A stretch of DNA of 64,000 bases, from NCBI GenBank assembly GCA_950075865.1, contig CATMVA010000007.1, forward strand, positions 1 through 64,000, in the 5' to 3' direction. A program made the position numbers and the translations under genes. This stretch comes from an uncultured Oscillospiraceae bacterium (GTDB lineage: Bacteria; Bacillota; Clostridia; Oscillospirales; Oscillospiraceae). The notes beneath the pieces were generated by a model. The model was not told the DNA's origin. It ran no database searches and was given only the letters and a program-made list of their open reading frames with translations. Of the stretch, positions 42,372 through 49,692 are shown in pieces; position 1 is the first letter of the stretch, and the number at the start of each line of letters is the position of its first letter.

Positions 42372-42400
42372 TTTACATCTTTAGATATTTATGCTATATT
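42372..42400 (+). promoter_or_regulatory. Promoter of the 56-residue ORF
   Basis: TTTACA (42372-42377) and TATATT (42395-42400) with a 17-bp spacer, 35 bp before the ATG. Confidence 0.6.
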
Positions 42401-42435
42401 TATAGAGATATATCAGAGAAAGGCGGAACATATTT

Positions 42436-42606
42436 ATGGAAAAAGAACGGGAGGAGCTCCCTCTTGCCCAGCAGGAGGACCCGGACGCCCTGGCCAGGCA
42501 GTACCGGACCTTTGACAGCCAGACCCTGCGCCGGTGGTGCCAGGTCATCGTAGGGCCCCACCGCACGGCCATGGAGACCGTTCTGAAAGAGCGGGGCGAG
42601 GAATAA
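42436..42606 (+). CDS. Small hypothetical protein (56 aa)
   Basis: A 56-codon ORF, MEKEREELPLAQQED..., with AAAGGCGG about 8 bases upstream and a good promoter. It is highly charged and predicted helical, with a single W-C pair (RRWCQVIVG). Not recognised. Divergent from an XRE regulator and 64 bp before the interrupted pdaB gene, with which it may share a transcript. Confidence 0.55.
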   Translation: MEKEREELPLAQQEDPDALARQYRTFDSQTLRRWCQVIVGPHRTAMETVLKERGEE

Positions 42607-42670
42607 GAGGTCATAGTTCCTCCTCCCCTCCTCATATACTTCCCCAGGAAATGACGAGGAGGGTCCCCTA

Positions 42671-42889
42671 ATGAAAAAAATGTTTTTGCTCTCACGCAAG
42701 CGCCTGGCCGTCCTAGGCTGCGCCTTGGCTGCCATCGCCATGTTCTGGGCGGTGAACTCCCCCCTGGTGGTCGGCGCGTCCGCCACCCAGCGGCAATTGC
42801 CGATTTACTGCGTCCAGCGGGACCAGAAGATGGTGGCCATCTCTTTCGACGCCGCCTGGGGTGATGTTATTTTGCGGCAGGGAATATAA
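42671..42889 (+). pseudogene. pdaB: 5' part of interrupted PdaB-type polysaccharide deacetylase
   Basis: The first 63 codons plus two bases of the next (to 42861) encode a membrane anchor/signal (KRLAVLGCALAAIAMFWAV) and the start of the deacetylase domain, ending in MVAISFDAAWG. The frame then runs into element sequence and stops at 42889 after 9 foreign codons. PdaB proteins carry F-D-x-x-W-G at this point. The remainder lies at 60685-61267. Joining across one copy of CCTGGGG gives 774 bases, 257 codons plus stop, with no shift. AGGAGGG precedes ATG 42671. A possible sporulation-type -10 (CATATACT, 42633) is upstream. Confidence 0.9.
42855..42861 (+). other. Left attachment core (attL)
   Basis: CCTGGGG, also found at the right junction (60678-60684). 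To the left is pdaB sequence; to the right the element begins GGTGATGT. The crossover dinucleotide is inferred to be TG (42857-42858). Confidence 0.85.
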
Positions 42890-42903
42890 GGGGATTTTTT
42901 AAC

Positions 42904-42940
42904 AGCAAGGCAGGAGAGAAAACCCCTCTCCTGCCTTGCT
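42904..42940. repeat. Hairpin at the left end of the element
   Basis: AGCAAGGCAGGAGAG pairs with CTCTCCTGCCTTGCT around a short loop. It lies beyond the 3' end of the PolC-like gene but has no clean T-run; it may block read-through across the attachment site. Confidence 0.65.
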
Positions 42941-42957
42941 TGATGTAGAATGTCATA

Positions 42958-44469
42958 TTAACTCAAAATGCGTATATCGTCACAGCTTGCCGCAATCAGG
43001 CGGGGATCCTCCACCACGACCTTGTGGCGGTCTGCGGCCTCAAAATAGCAAAACTCTTCCAGCATCTCTTTTGTTGTCCTCAGATAGGGCAAATTGCACT
43101 CATCATACTCCAGCATAACCCGCTCTTCATATGTACTGCGGAATTTGGCTTCATCTTCCGGGCCTAAGAGGGCCACATTCCCCGTTGCACATACGGGCTT
43201 TCCAAGACTCTTCCCTATGGCGAGGATCATCTGAGTGATCTCCCGCAGTTCTTCCCCCGTCGCCATTCGATCATTCTGACGTATAAGGGTTTCACTATAC
43301 GAAACCGGTTGAAGCATAAGATAGTCGTACCACGAGGCCACTTGCTGCAAGACATCCATACTCCCTATCCCGTCTTTCACATACCTCAAAATTCTGGACT
43401 GCAATTCACCCGATTCCGTTCCGCTGCCAATCAAGAGTCCATTGCGCAGCTTATTTACTTCACTTTTCAGTACCGTCGGCTTTCCTCGCATCACTCTCTG
43501 TTGAGAAAGTTCGAGAAGGTAAAGCAGATTTTCCAAGCCCTCCTGGTTCCTCACAAGGATGTTGATTGGTGTTGGGCGCATTTTTCTTGACGGCAGTTGT
43601 CCCACCCGAAGTTTTGCCATCAGGCCATTTATTTCGCTCAATTTTTGAACCTGCAATTCCCGCAGCTGTTCCGCAAACCTCGAAAATAACTGCCCAACGA
43701 GATATGCCTCCGTGCTGCCCTGATCGGTTTCTATTCCCAAATGGGCACACACCTCTTGAAGCGTGTATTGGGGGAGATCCGGCAGAAGGATCTGTGCCAG
43801 GCCCAGCGTATCGATCCATGCATTTTGGAGTATTTTGCCATTGCGCTGCATCGCTTGGACAAGAAAGTTCTCCGTAAACTCCGCATTATGCGCTACCAAC
43901 GGGCGGTCCCCAATAAAATCCAGGAAGGAACGCAGCACGGCCTCTTCGCTGGGAGCACCCTGAAGCATCTCGTTGGTGATGCCCGTCAATTCCGTAATCA
44001 GCTCCGGAACCTCGGCTTGGATATAGCTGTGAAAATCCGCAAGTTTTTCTCCCTGCCTCCAAAGCACAGCTGACAGTTCAATGATCCTGTCCATTTTTGC
44101 ATTCAACCCCGTAGATTCCAAGCCTATACAAATAACTTCATCCTGTATGGTTTGATTGGACTCCCCATGAAAGGCAGGGCTGGCATCCAGATCATTTACC
44201 ATATACAGTTCTGTGCCTCCGATGATTTTCAGCTTGCTTTCCCGGCAGGCTTCCGGCGGCAAAGTCAGCACACTGCGGTCAGTAATGGCAATGGCCTCCT
44301 GCCCCCACGCCTCTGCCGTTTGAATGGCTTGGGCCGCTGAAAGGACAGGAATAATTGGCAGTTCCATCTCGGCGGACTTTGTCGTGTGTACCTGAAGCTC
44401 TATCCGCTTTATTTTTTCTGCATCTGTTCTGCCCGTAGGCCCAGGCAGTATCATTTTAGTAGTGTCCAT
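42958..44469 (-). CDS. PolC-like PHP-exonuclease protein, catalytically degenerate, no polymerase
   Basis: A 503-residue protein aligning with the PHP domain of DNA polymerase PolC and its inserted DnaQ-type exonuclease, but with no polymerase palm, fingers or thumb. PHP part 1 is residues about 20-95 (KRIELQVHTTKS, WGQEAIAITDRSVL), the exonuclease about 110-270 (ESTGLNAKMDRIIELSAV, LTGITNEMLQGAP), PHP part 2 about 280-490 (TPINILVRNQEGLENLLYLL, VCATGNVALL, LRTTKEMLEEF). Expected catalytic residues are replaced: H-x-H reads Q-V-H, T-D-H reads T-D-R, exonuclease D-x-E reads G-L-E, N-A-x-F-D reads NAEFT, and the last His/Asp pair is missing. It is probably a structural mimic or binding protein. 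Confidence 0.78.
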   Translation of the reverse strand: MDTTKMILPGPTGRTDAEKIKRIELQVHTTKSAEMELPIIPVLSAAQAIQTAEAWGQEAIAITDRSVLTLPPEACRESKLKIIGGTELYMVNDLDASPAFHGESNQTIQDEVICIGLESTGLNAKMDRIIELSAVLWRQGEKLADFHSYIQAEVPELITELTGITNEMLQGAPSEEAVLRSFLDFIGDRPLVAHNAEFTENFLVQAMQRNGKILQNAWIDTLGLAQILLPDLPQYTLQEVCAHLGIETDQGSTEAYLVGQLFSRFAEQLRELQVQKLSEINGLMAKLRVGQLPSRKMRPTPINILVRNQEGLENLLYLLELSQQRVMRGKPTVLKSEVNKLRNGLLIGSGTESGELQSRILRYVKDGIGSMDVLQQVASWYDYLMLQPVSYSETLIRQNDRMATGEELREITQMILAIGKSLGKPVCATGNVALLGPEDEAKFRSTYEERVMLEYDECNLPYLRTTKEMLEEFCYFEAADRHKVVVEDPRLIAASCDDIRILS

Positions 44470-44552
44470 TAAAGAGATCACTCCTTTTATTTTTACACAT
44501 CTGTTTCTATTTACTACTATCTGTAAGCCTTTGTCAATGGTATCCTAATCAT

Positions 44553-44591
44553 AGCAGATGGGGTAGACAATATATGTCTACCCCATCTGCT
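44553..44591 (-). terminator. Strong hairpin after the XRE gene
   Basis: AGCAGATGGGGTAGACA pairs perfectly with TGTCTACCCCATCTGCT (17-bp stem, 5-base loop). It separates the minus-strand XRE gene from the PolC-like gene. A possible PolC-like gene promoter begins at TTGACA (minus strand, 44532-44537). Confidence 0.7.
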
Positions 44592-44678
44592 CGAAACTCT
44601 TGTTATCTCTTGTCAAAATTTTTTAATCTTTTTTGTGGACATCTACTGTCCACCAAATTTAGTATGATTGCCATAAGG

Positions 44679-44915
44679 TCAATTCTCATCAAATTCTAAA
44701 AAGTTGGAAAATGGTATATCTAAAGCCTCCGCAATATCGAAAAGTGTATCCAGTGACAAGGCCTTCATAACATTGGGCGCTTCCAAGTGCCCAATGAAGG
44801 CCGGGGTCAATCCCACCCGCTCGGCCAGCTCCTCCTGGGTCAGTCCCCGGAGCTTGCGGTAGTAAGCTATTTTCAACCCGATTTGACGGTATTTTTCCAC
44901 ATGAATCTGCTTCAT
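44679..44915 (-). CDS. XRE-family helix-turn-helix regulator (78 aa)
   Basis: A 78-residue Cro/C1-type repressor-like protein: IGLKIAYYRKLRGLTQEELA, the recognition helix region VGLTPAFIGHLEAPNVM and the tail LSLDTLFDIAEALDIPFSNF. GGGGGGA precedes its ATG. It is divergent from the WYL regulator; the 131-bp gap holds a perfect 15-bp palindrome that either could bind. Likely one half of the element's regulatory switch. Confidence 0.87.
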   Translation of the reverse strand: MKQIHVEKYRQIGLKIAYYRKLRGLTQEELAERVGLTPAFIGHLEAPNVMKALSLDTLFDIAEALDIPFSNFLEFDEN

Positions 44916-44943
44916 TTGTGTATCCCCCCGCTACTCTTTATGG

Positions 44944-44991
44944 TATCGGATTCCGATAATAATTGACATGAGCGGGTAGTTATATTATTAT
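44944..44991 (+). promoter_or_regulatory. WYL operon promoter with palindromic operator
   Basis: A perfect 15-bp palindrome TATCGGA-T-TCCGATA (44944-44958) lies 5 bp upstream of TTGACA (44963-44968); TATTAT follows at 44986-44991 with a 17-bp spacer. A TAGTTATAT direct repeat (from 44977 and from 45002) is a second candidate site downstream. Confidence 0.68.
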
Positions 44992-45046
44992 ATCTTTTGG
45001 ATAGTTATATGTGTTTCACAGCACATATGGCGAAGGAGGGAGCTCC

Positions 45047-45988
45047 ATGGCAGAATCCTCGGCAGGCAAATCGGACAGGCTCCTGCAAATCTATTCCCGC
45101 CTGGTAAACGGCGAGATCTTGAGCAAGCGCAACCTGGCCCAGCAATTCCGGGTCACAGAAAAAAGTATCCAGCGGGATATGGAGGCCCTGCGCTGCTTCT
45201 TCGCCGAGCAGGCGTTGAATCAGGATGTGGTCTACGACTCCGCCGCCAAGGGCTACCGCCTTATAGACCCCACGGCCCATAAGCTGAGCAACAGCGAGAT
45301 CCTGGCGGTGTGCAAGATCCTGCTGGAAAGCCGCTCCATGCGTAAGGACGAAATGTTGCCTATCCTGGATAAGCTCATCTCCTTCGGTGTTCCCGAGCAG
45401 AACAAAACAGCGGTGACCCAGCTGGTGGCCAACGAGAAATTTCACTACATCGAGCCTCACCACGGAAGGCCCATTTTAGAGGGCTTGTGGGATATAGGCC
45501 AGGCCATTCAGAATCATCAGGTGCTGGAGATCCAGTATGAACGTATGAAAGAACCGAAGTTAATTACCCGTCAGGTGGAACCCGTAGGCATCATGTTCTC
45601 CGAGTATTATTTCTATCTTACGGCTTTCCTCCGGGAAGTGGATCGACAAGCAAGGTTTGAGCAGCCGAATGATCGTTATCCAACCATCTATCGCATTGAC
45701 CGTATCCAATCTTTCAAGGTATTGAACGAACATTTCCGAGTTCCTTACTCAAGCCGCTTTGAGGAAGGCGAGTTTCGCAAACGAGTGCAGTTTATGTATG
45801 GCGGCAAACTGGAGCGAATCAAGTTCCATTATACCGGCCCCTCCCTGGAAGCTGTTCTGGATCGGCTCCCCACGGCTAAAGTCATCAACGAAGGTACCGA
45901 TGGCTGGGATGTGGAGGCCGAGGTGTTCGGAAAAGGAATCGAAATGTGGCTGAGAAGTCAGGGGAGCTACATAGCAGAAATGCTATGA
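45047..45988 (+). CDS. WYL-domain transcriptional regulator
   Basis: A 313-residue regulator. N-terminal winged helix (about 8-70; LSKRNLAQQFRVTEKSIQRD), linker, then a WYL domain (about 150-230; LEIQYERMKEPKL, RQVEPVGIMFSEYYFYLTAF, YRIDRIQSFKVL) and a C-terminal WCX-like extension (about 245-313; LERIKFHYTGPSLEAVLD). WYL domains sense nucleic acid or nucleotide ligands, and regulators such as BrxR and CapW control anti-phage systems. It is first of a three-gene plus-strand run; a 35-bp gap leads to the next gene. GAAGGAGGG supports ATG 45047. Confidence 0.9.
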   Translation: MAESSAGKSDRLLQIYSRLVNGEILSKRNLAQQFRVTEKSIQRDMEALRCFFAEQALNQDVVYDSAAKGYRLIDPTAHKLSNSEILAVCKILLESRSMRKDEMLPILDKLISFGVPEQNKTAVTQLVANEKFHYIEPHHGRPILEGLWDIGQAIQNHQVLEIQYERMKEPKLITRQVEPVGIMFSEYYFYLTAFLREVDRQARFEQPNDRYPTIYRIDRIQSFKVLNEHFRVPYSSRFEEGEFRKRVQFMYGGKLERIKFHYTGPSLEAVLDRLPTAKVINEGTDGWDVEAEVFGKGIEMWLRSQGSYIAEML

Positions 45989-46023
45989 GACCAAATATTC
46001 ATAATAAAAAAGGAGAATGTAAA

Positions 46024-46572
46024 ATGAGTGACTATGTACAGAAGAAAAAGGATATGCGGTTTCAAAGTCAAGACGCACTGAAAACAGTTCAGGCTGTCAT
46101 TGATGATGCAGATCTCGCTTTGCATGAAAAGTCCCGCAAAATGAAAGATTCCCCTATTGGCGAAGCGGTTGCTGGTGCTGTCGGTGTGGGAGTCGGTGCT
46201 GGAATTGGATTCGCTGGACTTTATTTGGGCGGTTCTGTTGTTGGGCTGAGTGCTGCCGGAATTACCAGTGGCCTCGCCGCCGCAGGTACTTTAATTGGCG
46301 GAGGTATGGCTGCCGGCGTTGCTGTATTAGCGGCACCTGCTGTTGTCCTTGGTGGCACTGCAATGGGTGTTACATCCCATATTAGAAATAAACGTCTGAA
46401 AGAGGCAAAAGAGCTTATTTATAAAAACGCCATTGCAAAGCAAACCGCTATCGTCAAGGCGCTTAAGGAAGAAACCGATGCAGACAAGGAGCGGATTGAC
46501 TATTTGAACGGCTTAAATACTCTTCTTCAGGCCGCCATCAAAGATTTGCAGCACGATCTTGGTATTTCCTAA
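46024..46572 (+). CDS. Glycine-rich membrane protein of unknown function
   Basis: A 182-residue protein. Residues about 1-45 are charged and helical, about 48-120 form a long Gly/Ala-rich hydrophobic block (GAVGVGVGAGIGFAGLYLGG, TSGLAAAGTLIGGGMAAGVA, VLAAPAVVLGGTAMGV) compatible with two or three packed membrane helices of glycine-zipper type, and about 122-182 form a charged coiled coil (NKRLKEAKELIYKNAIAKQT). The layout recalls pore-forming or membrane-perturbing effectors, but no family is recognised. It sits between the WYL regulator and the 467-residue gene (25-bp gap). AGGAG precedes ATG 46024. AT-richer than the host genome. Confidence 0.75.
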   Translation: MSDYVQKKKDMRFQSQDALKTVQAVIDDADLALHEKSRKMKDSPIGEAVAGAVGVGVGAGIGFAGLYLGGSVVGLSAAGITSGLAAAGTLIGGGMAAGVAVLAAPAVVLGGTAMGVTSHIRNKRLKEAKELIYKNAIAKQTAIVKALKEETDADKERIDYLNGLNTLLQAAIKDLQHDLGIS

Positions 46573-46597
46573 TTTTATTTAGCTGGGGAGGATTCTT

Positions 46598-48001
46598 ATG
46601 AGCCAGTTTAAGTACTCCGATGAGGAGCAAAAAATAAATAAGGCTCTTAAAATGAACCAGGATCAGTCCAAGGCTTTATTAGATGATCCTGAAATGGCAC
46701 AGTCAAGAGACTCCGCAGACCAAAGCATCGAATCTTCCCTTGCTCTTCTGAAACAGTTAGGGAAGGGCGATTCTGTGGCTGAATTAGAATCCCAAATACA
46801 AAGTGAACGTGGGAAACGCAAATTGGAGCATCCCCCTCAACTTGAGGAGTGGAACAAAATTGTTCAAGAGGCCGAAGCCTATACCCCCGACACTGTAAAT
46901 TTGGAAGATATTATGTCAGAGGCCGAAATTAGCGCAGCTTTTCAAGAGCTTGATGAAATCAATGACCAATTTTCAAAAAAGACCAGCATTATCAACAAAA
47001 CCGACCTTTCTTTTCTTGCTATTGCAACAGCCCTACAAGTAACAAAGGCGTTATTATTCCCATATATAGCTGCTAAAGCCGGCTATGGAAACGGGTTCGA
47101 TCCAAACGAGCGGATGGATCATAATGACAAATTTATAGAGCAAAAACATAAAGAGGCAAATGACGCTTTCAAAGAGAAAAAACTTGCGAATAACAAGGGT
47201 AAAACCGGCTATTGGATCAATATTTTATATCAAACGCCACCATACGACATTACACGGGGATCACCTGCTGCGGATATCCAACTTCATGGCGGCGAACATC
47301 GGCTGTACACTCTGGGGCACGATCCAATACTCGGTTGGCTTTTTGGCACGATGAATATCCTAACCGATATTGTTACAACAAACCATTTGCAGTCACGACG
47401 GGTACAACGGAATCCAATGATAATTTTGCCTGGGAATGTCCCGATACCCACTATGATACAGGAAAGCTGGGAAATGATAAAGGCTGACAGGTTGAATTTA
47501 CCAGCAGCAGTCTTTGCTCAAGCACAACACCTAAAGTCAGACGAATTTACAAAGGCTGGACTTCCCGTCCCGGTTCTTTCTGTCATTAACGAACAGTTTG
47601 CCAGCAAATTATACAAAGAACACTATGATGCCCTATGCTTTTCACGGGATGCAAAGATTGTAGGTACCTCTTTTATCGTATCAGCGTTAATTGATATGAT
47701 TATCGGTCTTACCCATGGCCTCTTCCGTGATGAAAATGTGCCAAAAGATATTTATGAAGTGCGAACCCGCAAAATTCTTTTGATATCCAATTCTATTGCA
47801 TCCTCCAGCACCATTATTAAAACCGCAATAACATCCAATCCCAAAGATTTGGACATTGGAAGTTTACTCAATACTGTCGTGCATCTTTTTACTGATATTC
47901 GCTTCATTACAAAAGTCAAAAAGGAATTTGTTGAAAGTGAAATTGCCATGAAGCTCCAGGCCGAGCTCTCTGAAATTGATAAGTTGTACGATGAAATTTG
48001 A
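46598..48001 (+). CDS. Uncharacterised 467-aa protein of the WYL-linked operon
   Basis: Not recognised. Residues about 1-140 are acidic and helical (DEEQKINKALKMNQDQSKAL, IMSEAEISAAFQELDEIND). About 145-165 is hydrophobic (LSFLAIATALQVTKALLFPY). A motif-like stretch with three His follows, LHGGEHRLYTLGHDPILGWL, then FGTMNILTDIVTT; a late hydrophobic part contains TSFIVSALIDMIIGLTHGL, followed by basic helices. Several hydrophobic stretches suggest membrane association. It is co-directional with the Gly-rich gene, GGGGAGG before the ATG, and ends at a strong terminator (48214-48277). The WYL regulator suggests a conditional, perhaps defensive, two-gene module; this is inference. Confidence 0.75.
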   Translation: MSQFKYSDEEQKINKALKMNQDQSKALLDDPEMAQSRDSADQSIESSLALLKQLGKGDSVAELESQIQSERGKRKLEHPPQLEEWNKIVQEAEAYTPDTVNLEDIMSEAEISAAFQELDEINDQFSKKTSIINKTDLSFLAIATALQVTKALLFPYIAAKAGYGNGFDPNERMDHNDKFIEQKHKEANDAFKEKKLANNKGKTGYWINILYQTPPYDITRGSPAADIQLHGGEHRLYTLGHDPILGWLFGTMNILTDIVTTNHLQSRRVQRNPMIILPGNVPIPTMIQESWEMIKADRLNLPAAVFAQAQHLKSDEFTKAGLPVPVLSVINEQFASKLYKEHYDALCFSRDAKIVGTSFIVSALIDMIIGLTHGLFRDENVPKDIYEVRTRKILLISNSIASSSTIIKTAITSNPKDLDIGSLLNTVVHLFTDIRFITKVKKEFVESEIAMKLQAELSEIDKLYDEI

Positions 48002-48029
48002 TAATGCAACGAGCAAGAGGAACTAAAAC

Positions 48030-48188
48030 TCGATGATACTCCATCATCTTCTTCAGCTCCGGGCGGTCGGTGCTTTTGCCGCTCATGCGGTCCATGTAAA
48101 CCTCATCCACTCCGAGGCTTTCCATCAGCACCTCCTGCCGGATGGTATTCTGCTCCTGAGTGCTGACACGGATATATCCAATCTTCAA
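48030..48188 (-). pseudogene. N-terminal fragment of a small serine recombinase
   Basis: About 53 residues of a resolvase/invertase: LKIGYIRVSTQEQNTIRQEV with the catalytic Ser, then VYMDRMSGKSTDRPELKKMM. Homology stops at 48030, where the sequence joins unrelated DNA; the rest of the catalytic domain and the DNA-binding part are missing. GAGGTG lies before TTG 48188. It is a relic of an earlier recombination event inside the element, unrelated to the large recombinase at 57330. Confidence 0.85.
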
Positions 48189-48213
48189 GAAACTCACCTC
48201 TCTACTGAACACT

Positions 48214-48277
48214 GTCCCAATAGGGTGGTTCCGGCTCATGGAACGTATCAAAAGCCGGAAACCAACCCTATTGGGAC
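48214..48277 (+). terminator. Long hairpin terminator after the WYL-linked operon
   Basis: GTCCCAATAGGGT-GGTT-CCGGCT pairs with AGCCGG-AAACC-AACCCTATTGGGAC around a 16-base loop and is followed by CTTTTTC on the plus strand. The CCCAATAGGG word recurs in part further right (48296-48315). Confidence 0.75.
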
Positions 48278-48319
48278 TCTTTTTCTGTGTCTCGCTGGGG
48301 TATGCCCTATTGAGACAGG

Positions 48320-48850
48320 CTACTTTTGATTCAACTGTCGCTCCAACAGAGTGCAGTACCCATAGACCCGGTCCATCTCCAAGTCACCCCAACCGTCTGG
48401 GCCGACTTGATCCCCAGAGATAGGGGTGAGGCGCATTTTCCCATCTTCTATGGTTTCCTCTGCCCGGATGGTCGTATCCCCGAAGAAGCAACAGACGGTG
48501 CCATCCCCTTGTTCTACTCTGGAAAGGTTGGAGATAGCCGCCGCATCCCGTATCTGCTCCAGAATGTAGCAGTCCTCTACCTTCCAACCACCGGGGTTGC
48601 CCTCTTCCGCCATGTACCCTTCCAGTCGGACGCCGAGATCCGTTCCATCCAAACTGTCCCCAAAGATAGAATAGCCTCCCATGTTAGGCCGGAAAGCCTT
48701 GTTATTACTGCTCACAACATAGGTTCGGCTCAACAGGGGGTACTCCTTCATAAAGCTATCCACCGTAAAAACAATATGGGCGGTCAGTTCCTCGCCGGGG
48801 TGATTACGGTTCCACTCTTGGAAAATCTCTTTTACTTCCGAGTAAATCAT
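48320..48850 (-). CDS. Hypothetical protein (176 aa) of the recombination module
   Basis: A soluble, acidic protein starting MIYSEVKEIFQEWNRNHPGE. It has a regular alpha/beta look (LTAHIVFTVDSFMKEYPLLS, CYILEQIRDAAAISNLSRVE) and no recognisable motif. It is the last gene of the minus-strand run that carries the YqaJ nuclease and DUF932 genes, with GGAGGAG before its ATG. I cannot assign a function; it is probably accessory to the replication or recombination of the element. Confidence 0.6.
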   Translation of the reverse strand: MIYSEVKEIFQEWNRNHPGEELTAHIVFTVDSFMKEYPLLSRTYVVSSNNKAFRPNMGGYSIFGDSLDGTDLGVRLEGYMAEEGNPGGWKVEDCYILEQIRDAAAISNLSRVEQGDGTVCCFFGDTTIRAEETIEDGKMRLTPISGDQVGPDGWGDLEMDRVYGYCTLLERQLNQK

Positions 48851-48915
48851 ATCCACTCCTCCAATATAAAGTTACCCGGTATCTCTACCATAGAGCAGAG
48901 ATACCGGGCGCTATT

Positions 48916-49680
48916 TTAACTGGCCTCTGCCAGATCAGGCATCAACTCGGCAGCGTTCACACTGTCCATGAACTGCCTGGCATAGGCCCTGGCGTGTTCG
49001 GCCTCCTGAGGGCTGAGCAGGCTCACAGCCTCGAAGTTGAACAGGGCGTAGGGCTTTCCGCTCTTGCTGGTAGCCTTCTCCAAGGAGATCTTCGTCACCA
49101 CACTGTTCACCGGCACCAGATTTCCCGCCAGCCGAGCGGTGTACTTGAGGAACCGGGGCTTACTGGTGACAGGCACCCGCACCAGCAGGGGCAGCACATT
49201 CCCCGGCCGGAGGAGGAACAGCAGCACCGATTCCTTACAGGCCTTGGCGTTGCTCTCGCCGTCCTTGCTGCCAAAGTCATTGTAAGGGCAGCTAAAGCAG
49301 GCCTTGCCATCGTGGGAAACGATGCTGTTCTGGCTCATACAGACCGGCGGCGTACCCTCCACCGGGTCAGGAGTGTCCCAGTAAGCCCTGGGCGTGGTGT
49401 AGTCCAGAATGATCCCGGTCAATTCCTTCTCTGCCTCCTCTCCGGTGAGGCCCGGCACGGAAAACACGGTGGCGCCGCCCGAAGGGGACTTGACCACATC
49501 GAAGAGCTGGAGGGACAGGGGCTGGTTCTTCAGGTTTTCCCGGATCACGTCCAGGGCATTGTTGGAAAGGGCGGCATAGCCAGAGCTGACCGGCGCTATC
49601 GAAGCCGCAGGAGAAGAAATGGGCTCCTGCATAGCCTCCACTTTGTCGCCCAAACGGTCTTTCAGCTTTGTGGTATCCAT
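48916..49680 (-). CDS. Putative single-strand DNA-binding/recombination accessory protein
   Basis: A 254-residue protein with a Cys cluster near residues 112-145 (PPVCMSQNSI, ACFSCPYNDFGS, KACKES) that could bind zinc, flanked by beta-rich sequence (VLLFLLRPGNVLPLLVRVPV, ISLEKATSKSGKPYALFNFE). Proteins of this type sit next to YqaJ nucleases in phages and mobile elements, where single-strand binding or annealing is expected. The assignment is mainly by context: it ends 12 bp before the YqaJ gene begins its own stop, all in one transcript. Confidence 0.55.
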   Translation of the reverse strand: MDTTKLKDRLGDKVEAMQEPISSPAASIAPVSSGYAALSNNALDVIRENLKNQPLSLQLFDVVKSPSGGATVFSVPGLTGEEAEKELTGIILDYTTPRAYWDTPDPVEGTPPVCMSQNSIVSHDGKACFSCPYNDFGSKDGESNAKACKESVLLFLLRPGNVLPLLVRVPVTSKPRFLKYTARLAGNLVPVNSVVTKISLEKATSKSGKPYALFNFEAVSLLSPQEAEHARAYARQFMDSVNAAELMPDLAEAS

Positions 49681-49692
49681 AGTAGATCCTCC

